Origin: Blasia pusilla
Lineage: Eukaryota > Marchantiophyta > Marchantiopsida > Blasiales
Direction: 5' to 3'
Length of the DNA: 64,000 nucleotides
NCBI GenBank assembly: GCA_050084515.1
Contig: CM114272.1
Coordinates: 20,894,001 to 20,958,000, forward strand
Of the stretch, positions 1 through 10,371 are shown in pieces. Position 1 is the stretch's first letter. Each line of letters begins with the position of its first letter. The notes beneath the pieces were generated by a model, which worked only from the letters and a program-made list of their open reading frames with translations, did not search any database and was not told the DNA's origin. A program made the translations under genes and the position numbers.

Positions 1-430
1 GTCAGATTCTCCCAAACGCTAGTCGTGTTCCAAACTGGTTCTCACCTCTTTGGCAACCAACCTCCCAAGACACAACTCATCTCAAGTCTTGGCTCGCGTT
101 TGGTCTAGGTTTCCTAGTCGCGACCACTGACGCATGAAACCACTGACGCGTTTCTTCTCTTAAACGTTTCCAAGAGACTTTTCCAAACAAACGCCTCTCC
201 AAAGCGCAAACCTCACAGCGTGAGTTCACTTGAGTTCTGATGTTTCGCTTGGCACCTATTTGGTGTTGTTTGGTTATGAGGGTCATGACAGGTATGGTCA
301 TACACACGCTAGGTGTTTCTGTTTATATCTTGAGTTACGTCTGGACCGAGAGCCAGAGAGGGCACCAGGGCGAGTAGCCGTCCGGGTGAGCTTAGAGATC
401 GTGCACCAAGTGGTCCCGTTGGGTTTTTGA
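1..430. other. unassigned left flank of retroelement copy 1
   Basis: No gene is recognised here. The stretch has no stop-free frame that matches the other element copies and no visible LTR. A short repeat, 'ccactgacgc', occurs twice near 123-149. It may be degenerate gag of the following element or an unrelated flank; the 5' end of copy 1 is not resolved. Confidence 0.4.
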
Positions 431-1660
431 GTTGCCCAACAGGGTGGTGGTGTTGCCTGTGGAGGAGGTAGAGTACTACCACCTAGATGCGCCCAGGGAG
501 ACGCCAGATGTGAGGCTGGGATGGCTGCTCAGATACAAGAGCTATAGGAGCAGATTGCCGCTATGGCATAGAGGTTACCAGATGTCGGATCCGTGGCATT
601 GACATCATATGGAGCAGCCAGAGATCTAGAGGATCCTGGTTGGATGTGCAGGGTCGCCCACATGGAGGCCTCCGCAGTTGTGACGCATGGAGCAGCTGCA
701 GAGTTGGATCCACAGCAAGGGGAAGCCAGGAAACAGACTAGGCTTCCTCAGTCTTTCACGTTGTTTGAGGCGATGAGGACCCCATCTATGGGTCCTGATC
801 AGAGTCCTTGGAGAGCAAGTGATGTTGTTGGTATCCAGGCACGGAGGGCAATGCAAGAAGCAAGTACGACGACTCCTATTGTTGATGCTCAGGAGGGGCA
901 TGTGTCGAGCACGTTGTTGGAGGCGGCCACCGTTGTGTACCGCACTCCTTTATTTTCTGCTTCCGATGTTATGACGTTGGGGGGTACGCCCGCCAAGGCT
1001 TTTCGGTTGGCCGCTTCACTATGTGAGCACAGAGTTGGAGTTCCTACATCACGTTCAAAGGTGATTGCCGAGGAGGTGATGGACCTGCCCTTGGAGCGGA
1101 TGCTCCGGCCGTCCACGTCAGATGCATGGCAGGCTGCGGGTGCTAGGATGGCGGAGATGTCCGTAGACCCGCGATAGAGCGTGCCATGGCTTCTCCTAGT
1201 GTTGTGTATCAAGATAACCGAGGAGAGGTATTCCTGTTGGTGAGTCCCGGAGGTAGACCTTTTGTCCGCAACGCGTCTTGTTGGATTCAGGAGTGCAACC
1301 CCTAATGTTGGGGAAGGCGGCATTCAGAGGATTGGGCTTGACAAGAGCCGATGTGGAGTGTTGTCCATTCTGGATAAAAACATCCTTGGGTGGAGCGAGT
1401 ACCACATAGTATATCTCCCGATAGGAGTTCGTGGTGAGAATTCGCCCGAGACATCCTACAGATGAGTCCGTGGTGCGAGCCAAGGCGATAGTGACTGATG
1501 TAGAGTCCTACGACGTCTTGGTTGGTGGAGCAGTGTTATACCCAATGGGGTTTGCCCTGGATTATTGGGAGGAGTTAGCGTCCTACAGACTAGGATGGCA
1601 GTCAGGTGATGGGCACCTTAGTTCATTACCGTTCGATTCACAAGTGCAGTGATCGAGCAA
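431..1660 (+). pseudogene. gag C-terminus and retroviral-type aspartic protease, copy 1
   Basis: An open frame from 593 encodes a 194-residue Gln/Met/Arg-rich stretch that matches 57997-58464 of copy 2 and 6238-6900 of this copy. It is followed, after frame breaks, by a protease core with LLDSGV near 1276-1293. LLDSGA stands at this place in copy 2, and D-S/T-G-A is the catalytic motif of retropepsins, which act as dimers to cut the Gag-Pol polyprotein. The third motif residue is intact but A is changed to V. A second conserved block, with LYPMGF near 1535-1552, follows. Stops and frameshifts exclude a working product. The function rests on the motif and its position between gag and the later pol domains. 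Confidence 0.7.
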
Positions 1661-2978
1661 CGGCCAGGAGAGATGGCGACCTTAGCACCATTTAGCAGTG
1701 CCATCACTTGGCCTAGTGATTTGATTGAGGGACATGTCCATGCAAAGGATACTCTCGTTCCTGACATTTCTATGGAGAGGAGTGTTATGGTAGCTGCATC
1801 ATTCCATGGAGGAGAGGTGCCGCTGTGGGGCTCGACTGAGAAGCTTCGACGATTGGCAGATGAGAGCGTGCAGACTGCGTGGAGCGAGGCGTTTGCACCG
1901 GAGCGGGATGGGTATGAGGAACCCGAGATAGCAAGGAGTGCTACGATGACACCCTTGGATACCACACCCATTGTGTGGTGTCTCCCGGAGGAGGATATTT
2001 TAGTGTTAGATCTCTTTGGAGGGATTAGCATTGGGTTAGCTATTGTTTTCCAGGCAAGAGTGCGAGTACAACAATACATGTATGTGGAGAGTGATGATGT
2101 TGCAAGGCGCGTCTCACTATGACATGTGGCGCAGTTACGCCTCCGTTTTCTCGACTTATTGTCTGCGTCCGCGGTACAGGGGTACCAAAGTTCCCTACCG
2201 AGGGATATTTTCTTGTTGGGGACGCAAGACTTAGAGTGGGTAGGGACCATTGATTTGGTCATTACTGGTTGGCCATGTCAGGGCCAATCGAGTGTTGGAC
2301 GAGGTAGCGGGTTGGTTGACACTCGGTCCAAATTGTTTTGGGAGATGTTGAGGGTCTTACGGCAGTTGCAAGAGCACCAATCTCGTTCTCCAGCCTACAT
2401 TCTGGAGAATGTGCCGATCTTAGGAGACTCTAGGTCACGGGTGGTGACGAGTGCTCATCAGGTGGGTGCCTAGATCGGCCCAGCAGTGTTCTTAGATGCG
2501 GCGAGTGTAGGTTCTAGAACCCATCGCCCGCGTCTATGGTGGACCAACTTGGTGCCCCATGTAGTGTTACGGAGGGCGTATGCGAGAGTGGAGCGCCCCT
2601 CCCATTTGTTAGTGGATTCCATTCTAGATCAGGTGGTTGATCACAAGCAGTGAGGCACGATGATTGACCACCTCTCACTGTGGTCATCGGGGTAGGCAGG
2701 CTGCGGGCAGCCTTTCCCACGTTTGTGAGTTTTCCCGCTTCCTGTGCATACAAGGAGGCCGGTCCTGGCTTGGTTTGGGATGACCAGGTTCAGAGGTTGG
2801 TGGAGCCCAACGCCGACGAGAGAGAGCGGGTGATGGGATTTCCCATAGGAGTGACGACAGTCCTGTCAGTATCAGAGGCATCACGACGCCATGTGTTGGG
2901 TCAGGCAATGGACCTGAACTGCTTGACATGGATCTTCAGCTTGGGAGTGGTTGAGCAGCGTTGGATGAGATCGCGATA
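1661..2978 (+). pseudogene. DNMT3-like cytosine-5 DNA methyltransferase domain in pol, copy 1
   Basis: This domain would transfer methyl groups from S-adenosylmethionine to cytosine C5 in DNA. Visible motifs, in order, are motif I LDLFGGI (about 2003-2026, SAM binding), motif IV WPCQGQS (about 2270-2293, with the catalytic Cys), LFWEM (about 2334), motif VI ENVP (about 2405-2416), a motif VIII-like HRPRLWWTNL (about 2521-2550), and a C-terminal block with RERVMGFP (about 2824-2847) and RRHVLGQ (about 2887). The spacing and the blocks LFWEM, HRxR and MGFP resemble the DNMT3/DRM clade. Motif I precedes IV and VI, so the domain is not permuted as in DRM. A TGA at about 2120 and further stops at 2472 and 2651 break it. 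It sits between the protease and reverse transcriptase of one polyprotein. Confidence 0.88.
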
Positions 2979-3257
2979 GATCATAACGATTGCGTTGGTG
3001 AACCCCATGCCTACCAAGATGGTGGAGGCAATGGCTGGGGGTGAGACCCGAGGAGATCGACACACCAGGGGAGATCGGGAGAGACACCCTTGGACTTCTT
3101 GGGATGTTTTGCAAGTACGCTAGGAGTGATAGCCACAACTTCGAGCGTGGTTCCGAGCATTGCATGTGGAGGAGATCAGAGTTTGCAGTTGGCTGCAGAA
3201 GAGCAGCCGAGCGTTGTTGTTCGAGATGGTGTTGGACCATAGCAACCACCGATACCC

Positions 3258-4718
3258 GTGCCAGAGAGTCCTACCGTAGTCACGATGGAGACTTGGGAGC
3301 CAGATATAGGCCCTAAGTTGACAAGAGGAGAGCGGCGCCGGATACATCAGTTCCTCACGAGTTATAGGAGCTGCTTTGCATTTAGCATGGAGGATTTGGG
3401 TATGCTGAAGGGACGGGGGATCCGCATTGAGTTGTCGAGTGATTCGCCGATCTTCCGACGACCCTACAGATACAGTGATATTGGGAGGGCTCTGATTCAG
3501 AGTAGGACCCAAGACTTGGTCCTACTCTGAATCAGAGTACTAGTGGAGATGTCCCATGGGGAGTATGTATCTGCCACTGTCATGCCCACCAAGAAGGATG
3601 TGCATGGCAACTAGACGGATAGGCGGATGTGTGGGGATTACCGACCTATCAATCGACAGACGAAGTCCGATAGATATTCCATGCCCACCCTTGAGGAGAT
3701 CTTTGATGCGATTGGTCACGCAAAGGTCTTCAGTTCATTGGATTTATGAGCCGGATACCATCAACTGCCTATCAGATTGGAGGACAGGCGGAATATGGCA
3801 TTTTGGGGCATCAATCCTCACGGGAAGGTTTGTTTGTACCTGTGGCGGTTCTTACCATTTGGGTTAAGGAACGCCCCGGCTGAGTTTCAAAGGGTCATGG
3901 ATAGGATCTTGGCTAGTATGGATTTTGCTTGGTGTTATAATGATGACATCATAGTCTTTAGCGCCACGGTTGAGGAGCATGAGCGACATCTAGAGGAGGT
4001 GTTTCGACGATTGCAATTACATGGGCTGAAGCTACATCCAGGCAAGTGCAAGTTCTTCTACGACCAAATTGAGTACTTGGATCATACGATATACCTAGGA
4101 GGCCTTGGTGTTCAGCATACAAAGGTAGAGGCTATCTCACACATTCCATGCCCTACAGATGTGAGCCGTGTTCGCGCATTCATGGGATTGACAAACTTCT
4201 ATCGGTACGTCAAGGGATTCAGTTCGATTGCGAAGCCCTTGACCTTGCTGACAAAGGTGGATCATAAGTGGCACAGGGAGGATGAGCAAGAGCGAGCATT
4301 TCAATTGCTCAAGGACTGATTGACGTTTGTGCCCATCTTGAGGAGACAGATCTGGGGGTGTCCTTTCCACTTGCACACAGATTGGAGCATGTTGGGGCTT
4401 GGAGCAATGCTCACCCAACATGATGATGAGGGTAGAGAGTTCTTGGTGGCTTATGCTAGCCGCTTGAACAACGTTGTAGAGGCGAAGTACAGCTCGTATG
4501 AGGATGAGTGCTTGGATGCGGTATGGGCTGTCACACGTTTTAGATGTTACTTATTCGACAACCCCTTTACCATCATCACTAATCATCAACCACTGAAGTG
4601 GTTGATGGAGTCCGACAAGCTTATGGGGAAGCTTGCGAGATGGGCTCTGTTGTTGCAGGAATATGATTTTCAGGTGGTACATAGACTGGGACGCTCAACC
4701 AGGATGCAGATGGGTTGA
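3258..4718 (+). pseudogene. reverse transcriptase and RNase H, copy 1
   Basis: The reverse transcriptase fingers and palm are readable across frame breaks: MPTKKD, CGDYRPINRQT, then LPFGLRNAPAEFQRVMDRIL, and the catalytic box CYNDDIIVFS near 3933-3962. The usual box is Y-x-DD; copy 2 has CYIDD. RNase H follows with HTDWS, YEDECLDAVWAV and TNHQPLKWLM. The final active-site Asp of TDHQ is Asn here, whereas copy 2 has TDHQ. The enzyme would copy element RNA into DNA and degrade the RNA strand. A CGA-to-TGA stop near 3750 replaces the Arg in LRAGYHQ seen in copy 2. A 20-bp inverted duplication (3490-3537) also destroys the frame. Confidence 0.9.
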
Positions 4719-5116
4719 GTCGTAACCCATGCTCGAGTCAACGAGATGCGACTGGAGCTCAATGGCATGGAGAGAGTGATGAGGAGTCAGTGCCAGGATG
4801 GCACGCGTCAGCCTATTTAGGTATGTTGGCTATGGAGAGCCAGAGTGTGGAGACTTTAATGGCGAGGTCTAGTGGAGAGTCCTTGGATCCCGAGGCCAGT
4901 GAGGAGACGACAGGTGGCCGAGATATTCATGATGATGGATAAGTCTTGGAGTACCTTAAATCGGGCGGCGTTTGTAGCACCTTTGTGGGTGCTAGAGAGC
5001 GAGATCGGATCCTACAGCGGGCCAGACGGTTCCGTTGGGAGGGGACACATGTTTTTAGGGTTTGGGAGGATGGCAGAGTATGCGTAGTGCCACATCCTTT
5101 GCTGAAAGCATGACTA

Positions 5117-6060
5117 GTGCAGCATGCCCACGAGGAGTTGGGTCACTTTGGGGTGAAGCGGGCGTACAACTTGCTCCAGATTCAGTATTGGTGGCGAGGC
5201 ATGCAGACTGACATTCAGCAATTTGTTGTCAAGTGCATGGTGTGTGATCGGGTCCGAGCATCGTTCAATGCTTGGACTCCACAGTTGCATCCATTACCAA
5301 TCATGGGCGTAGGGTATAGATGGAGTTTGGATTTTGCAAGACCTTTGCCTTTGACGGAGCGTCACAGTCGTTATGTGTTGGTGATGGTCGAGCACTTCTC
5401 GAAGTGGATCGAGTTGGTTGTATTTCTTGACAAAGCGAGTGAGGGAGTAGCTTATGCCTTCCTTGATAGAGTGTTGAGTCATTATGGCGCACCGGCTGAG
5501 GTGTTGACAGACCAGGGTACCGATTTTCGCGGTGAGTTCCAAGCCTTGTGTGATCAGGCGCTCATTGACCATCGTACGACTTCGCGAGATCATCCCGAGG
5601 CGGATGGATTAGCGGAGAGAGTTGTGCAGAAGGTGAAGAGGGGTTTACGCAAGTATGGCTTGCAAAGAGGTCACCTAGGAAATTGGGACCTCTAGTTGCC
5701 TTGGTTGGCGATTCAGCAGGCAGGCATCCTTAGCGTCTTTTTCACCGTACTTGCTACTTTATGGCCGAGAGCCAGATTTACCTGCGGCCATTTGTCGAGA
5801 TGCTGGTGAGGTGCTGGACCTTGATGACCCAGATGTATGGATGCGAGCATGTTCTCAGAGGGCTGAGTTGTTTCGAAGAGTGATGCCCATGGCGTTCGAG
5901 AACTTGGCGATTGCGCTAGCATTGGGATACGTTGAGGTATCCTACTATTCGGGATGGTGGTTATCGACCAACTATCCAGAGGTTTCATCAGGGAGATTAT
6001 GTCTACTTGCAGCAGACGGCACCGACAATGTTGGATGTGACTGCAGGACGCACTATCTTG
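5117..6060 (+). pseudogene. integrase, copy 1
   Basis: The N-terminal zinc-binding part reads HEELGHFG followed by CMVCDRV, the HHCC type. The catalytic core has Asp in SLDFA (near 5325), Asp in LTDQGTDF (near 5510) and Glu in DGLAERVVQ (near 5610), the D-D-E triad that joins element cDNA to host DNA. A TAG near 5694 ends the long frame; copy 2 has a Gln codon there. The C-terminal part continues in other frames to the PHD finger (TRTILRVR-like segment). This is standard Ty3/gypsy integrase, placed after RNase H. Confidence 0.9.
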
Positions 6061-6087
6061 AGAGTGCGTTAGCGGTAGTTCCTATAG

Positions 6088-6228
6088 GCTTGCGTTGTAT
6101 GTTGTGTGGTTCTGCCCGTGGTGCGGCCACGATGCTAGTTTGTGATGGTTGTTCGAGAGGTTGGCATATGGCATGTCTGACGCCACCTCTCACTAGGGTT
6201 CCTCGGGGACGATGGATGTGTCCCAGAT
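6088..6228 (+). pseudogene. PHD-type zinc finger at the pol C-terminus, copy 1
   Basis: The ligands are CMLC, then CDGC, then GWHMAC, then WMC, a C4-H-C3 PHD pattern. PHD fingers bind histone H3 tails, often sensing the lysine-4 state. The last Cys is lost because the sequence joins the second gag segment at 'ccagatg'. Copy 2 keeps WMCLRC but has Tyr for one Cys (CDGY). The position after integrase matches that of the chromodomain in chromoviruses, so a role in choosing integration sites is a reasonable inference. Confidence 0.85.
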
Positions 6229-6909
6229 GGCGGATCCGTGGCATCGACATCATATGGAGCAGCAAGAGATCTACAGGATCCTGGTTGGATGTGCGAGGTT
6301 GCCCACATGGAGGCCTCCGCAGTTGTGACGCGTGAAATAGCCGCAGAGTTGGATCCACAACAAGGGGAAGCCAGGAAACAGACTAGGCTTCCTCAATCTT
6401 TCACGTTGTCTGAGGCGATGAGGACCCCATCGATGGGTCCTGATCAGAGTCCTTGGAGAGCTGGTGATGTTGTTGGTATCCAGGCACGGAGGGCAATGCA
6501 AGAAGCAAGTACGACGACTCCTATTGTTGATGCTCAGGATGGGCATGTGTCGAGCACGTTTTTAGGGGCGCCCACCGTTGTGTACCGTACTCCTTTATTT
6601 TGTGCTTCCGATGTCATGACGTTGGGGGGTACGCCCGCCAAGGCTTTTCGGTTGGCCGCTTCACTATGTGAGCGCAGAGTTGGAGTTCATGCATCATGTT
6701 CAGAGGTGATTGCCAAGGAGGTGATGGAACTGCCCTTGGAGCGGATGCTCGGGCCGTCCACGTCAGATGCATGGCAGGCTGCGGCTGCTAGGATGGCGGA
6801 GATGCCCGCTAGACCCGCGATAGAGCGTGCCATGGCTTCTCCTAGTGTTGTGTTGCAGGATAACCGAGGAGAGGTATTCCTGTTGGTGAGTCCCGGAGGT
6901 AGACCTCTT
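6229..6909 (+). pseudogene. second gag/protease segment fused behind the PHD finger
   Basis: One open frame (6238-7047) repeats 593-1260 of the same element at high identity, then runs into LTR sequence near 6910. The upstream junction falls in the shared heptamer 'ccagatg'. At the downstream junction, protease-leader sequence passes directly into the middle of the LTR. The order PHD, gag, LTR does not occur in copy 2 and is best read as a recombinant produced during reverse transcription. Confidence 0.8.
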
Positions 6910-7461
6910 AGTCCCCCGGGAAACCTAAGAGAGCAAGTTTTCCCTTTGTTTTGGCTCATTTGGAGCCATATTGAGGAACTTACTATTATAGGTAAGTACT
7001 ATTTTGAGTATATGATCGACTTTCTATTTTTGGTAAGTGGCCCTTGACCTCCTACATCAGGTCAAGAGCCAAGGAGGTGACTTGGGAGAATAGGTTATCA
7101 TGGAGAGAGCTTGGGAGAGGGGAGGGGTATGTATCCCAAGGAGAGAGAGCTTGAGAGCTCATTCTCTCTTTGTTGAACCTCTTGGCATGAGGCGGCGGAG
7201 CTATGGTCCCTTGCCTTGTGAGTGTAATCCAAGCCTCTCATTAGGAGAGTGGGTTTGGTTTGACATGAGAGAGAGTGCACACATTTGAGAGCTATGGTGT
7301 GAGATTGTGTAGAGAGAGATTGGATCTTACTTTATTGGAGATATTTTGGTACTTCTTGTCTCGTTGTTTGGATGCCATGAGTTAGCATGGGATCGTGCAT
7401 GTTTGTGTATGTGTTCGGTGACAGCAATGTACGTTGTGTAGCGATGTGTATGCGCATGACA
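6910..7461 (+). repeat. 3' LTR of copy 1 (5'-truncated)
   Basis: The sequence is the reverse complement of the LTR at 51781-52427 and 61547-62049, beginning inside it at the junction with the gag segment. It contains the block with 'aggtcaagagccaaggagg' and then the terminal module starting 'attggagatattttgg' and ending 'gcgcatgaca'. The flank from 7462 belongs to the broken kinase-like gene, so the element inserted there. Confidence 0.85.
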
Positions 7462-7469
7462 AAATCCTC

Positions 7470-9235
7470 CACCCCCATTTGGACTGGCTCTTCATTTTCA
7501 CTCTCATCATGTATCTCTTTTTTGGTCGGCCGATTTGTCCTGTGACCATCCAAGGAAGATAATATGCCTCTAAGGCTTCTTGACAATCCATCTTGCCGAT
7601 ATTGGCTTGATGACGCTCGTGGTGATGAAGCTCCCACTCTTGGTCGTTTTGACTATGGTAGTGAGGTTATACTATCTTCGACTCTAGGTCTCTTATCTCT
7701 TCTTGAAGATTCGTCCTCCATATCGCCATAATAAACCTCCATGTCCTTCATGAACTCCGCAACTTTGAGTTGGAAAAATATCTTGCTCATTAACTTCCTC
7801 TTCTTTGCGGGAGGTCCTCATAATTTGGAAGGCCATTAAATAAGGCCCAATCCTTTTCCCACTCATTTTCTTCCACTTTCCTTGCAAATTCCCCAATCGC
7901 ACGCTCCAACCACTTGAGTCGCGACTTCTTGAACTATGCTTTCAGAACTTGTGGGTCAATGGCGCTATCCAAATGCACCTTCAATTCATCTTTCGTGAGA
8001 AATTGTGAGACCGTCTTCTTGTTCACCTTCACACATAATGGTTGTCTCCGTGTATTTTGGGGTTCTCCCCCTCTTCCGTCACCCTCTTTGTCGTGAGGAC
8101 TACGGTCTTCATGAGGTGGCAAATCCATCTTATCTTTTACCAAAATCCAGAAGGAAAGGGTCATTTAGAAAAGATTCCAATAATAGTGACACGATGATAC
8201 ACAATACATCCATGAATCAACCAAGCTTGATCATTTACCAACATTAAGAGTCACACATTCATCTTTTTCAATGAAATCTTCCATTTCTCATGAAAAATAT
8301 ACAATCCTCAAATGGATTTACAATCACACTATCGTGGTTATTGACCTTAATCCCCAATTTTTACATTTTGGTCTGATATATGCAATAAGATACTCTAAGC
8401 TTTTGCGATCAGAGGGGTTCGGAGCTAATGCCCACTTTCGAATCCTTTCCAAATAAGTAAATCTCACATTTGCATGGGCATCCCCGACAACGAGGTTGTA
8501 TATCACATAGTTTAAATTTTTCACAATCATTCCTAGGGCATAGATTTCATTGGCTATGCTAAAAGGAAGATTCTTAGGCCCTGTTATCATCTCTAGTGCT
8601 ATGTGCCCAACATTTTTTTTTCATGCTTCCACCATCTATGAGGTGACTCTAAGCACTCATCAATCCATCAAGCATTTCCCCAATCTCCAACCCCGATGTA
8701 TGGGTTTGAGTTGGACCCAAAATGGATGAAAATGTTCCTAGCATGAAGGTTGGTATGAAGAACCCCACGCTTGTGGACAATCTCCATGGTACCAAGAAGG
8801 GCAACCACAAGCTAGACGATATTTACTTAACCTCTCAGCCTCTTTGGCATCCACTTCCCAGTTAAACGCCTTTGAAACTCTCTTAGACAATCTTTGCAAT
8901 TCCAAGGTATAGTCATGGAAACCATCCATATCCCTCAAAATGTAGGATCTTCTCTTCTCTAATGTAAGTTGGAAAAACCAGTCTAACCATGCCTCTCTTA
9001 TGGCCATGTTGAATTCATTCTTGGAATTTACTTTTTGCCTCTTACCACTATCATTGGACTCGATTCGGTTATCTCCCGCTCTCGATGACCCTGCCCCACT
9101 AGACATATCGCTCAAAGGAAGAAGATAAGAAGATCTCTTGGAAAAACCAACGAAAGAAATGTACGAGTTGAGATAAGGAAGTACCAAAAAGATAATGATG
9201 GAAGATGCTAAAACAATGGCTCGAGCAATGTACAC
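7470..9235 (-). pseudogene. kinase-like gene, broken
   Basis: On the minus strand an open frame (8738-9235) encodes a Ser/Arg-rich N-terminus and a helical stretch. After a one-base frame change near 8810 it continues as a protein-kinase-like core with VLHTNLHARNIFIHF and GVGDWGN. These stand where kinases have HRDLKxxN and DFG, so the catalytic Asp of HRD is Asn here. A further piece (8324-8590) has NEIYALGMIV, like the segment after the APE motif, and DRKSLEYL. More fragments (7693-8164) may be its C-terminus. Frame breaks and the retroelement inserted at 7461 show it is not functional. Even an intact ancestor may have been a pseudokinase. I do not recognise the family. Confidence 0.5.
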
Positions 9236-10371
9236 ACATGTGAATGATGGAATGATGGAACCCGGGTCTCGATTTAGGGTTGGGCATTCAAAGGGAATAT
9301 ATGCGTGTTTTGATGAGTTTCCTTGACCATCTCCACATCCCCAATGTACTAAGAAACAAATCTAAAACTCAAGTCTGTGAATCGGAAATCTCAAAATTAT
9401 CAAACAAGTTGTAGTGACACAAGAGATTTCCACACTCACAACCTCTCACCTAATGTGGAATCAATTAGAGTTTCTTTAAGACATAACAAGGAGCACAAAT
9501 ATCCAAGTTGGTCACCAAAAAAATCCAACTATCTTGGAAAGGCACGGAATGGATTTCTCCAAAATTCCTAGTAACCTTGAAAGCCCTTAGCTCTCAAGGC
9601 ATCAATGAAATTTGGAAAATCTCTCAAAGAAAAGGAGGAAAACATGGAAAATCAAGATAATTGGGATTAATTAGCCCCTAGTCCCTTCCTTATAAGCATT
9701 TGGGGCCCACTTGTGGGCCCTCTGATTATGGGTTTTCTCCCAAAATAGGTTTAGGAAGGGAGAAGAGGATGGAGACATGTTCGAATTTAGCCTCCACCAG
9801 TCCCAGACTGCCTCATGTAGCTGTAGGGTTTGCGGATGCGGGCCGTACGCGGACCAAACGCAAGTTTGGCGGGTAAGTTCAAGGCGTATATATGGCATCG
9901 CCCGATTCTCTGGATGGACGGTGGGCTACGGCACGGGCCGGACAGCCTTACAGCCTGCCGTACGGGCTACAACAAGCTACGGCGCGGGCTGATGGCCCGC
10001 GGGTGGGCTTCAGCGGGCTAGGATTGGGTAGGGGGGGGCCTAGGCGGACAGGCTGTGGGTTGGGGCGGGTTTCTAACGCGTGCCTTTTGCGGGGCCGACG
10101 TGATCAAAACAACGAATGGGGACGCACCGACTCGTCCGCGACGCGGGCTATAAATTGGGTGTTAAAAATAGGCGCCGGACTAGATGCGGACTAGTCGAGA
10201 AAGGGTGGAATGCTCGGATGGTGCGGGTGCAGGCTGCGAGTATGCGGGCTTGTGGATACCGCACTCAGGTCCGCACGAAGAGGTTTGTCCTCGGGATGGA
10301 CATAAGTCCACCGACACGGAATTTGTCCACGTGCAACCTTGGCCGCTACTCTCGAGCTCAGATATGAACTC
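9236..10371. other. intergenic, no gene recognised
   Basis: Between the kinase-like relic and retroelement copy 3 I see no supported gene. 9800-10360 is GC-rich and low in complexity, and its open frames have no domain pattern. Confidence 0.5.

Larger units (their letters stand above)
431..7461 (+). mobile_element. Ty3/gypsy retroelement copy 1 (DNMT- and PHD-bearing family), decayed
   Basis: This is a plus-strand LTR retroelement whose domains occur in the order protease, cytosine-5 DNA methyltransferase, reverse transcriptase, RNase H, integrase, PHD finger, followed by a second gag/protease segment and a 3' LTR. Reverse transcriptase, then RNase H, then integrase is the Ty3/gypsy order. 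The coding region matches copy 2 (51781-62049, opposite strand) throughout but is broken by many stops and frameshifts. The 3' end is 'gcgcatgaca' at 7461, matching the terminus of the other copies. Most of gag and the 5' LTR are missing or lie left of the window. The extra gag/protease segment after the PHD finger makes this copy a chimera. Confidence 0.9.
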
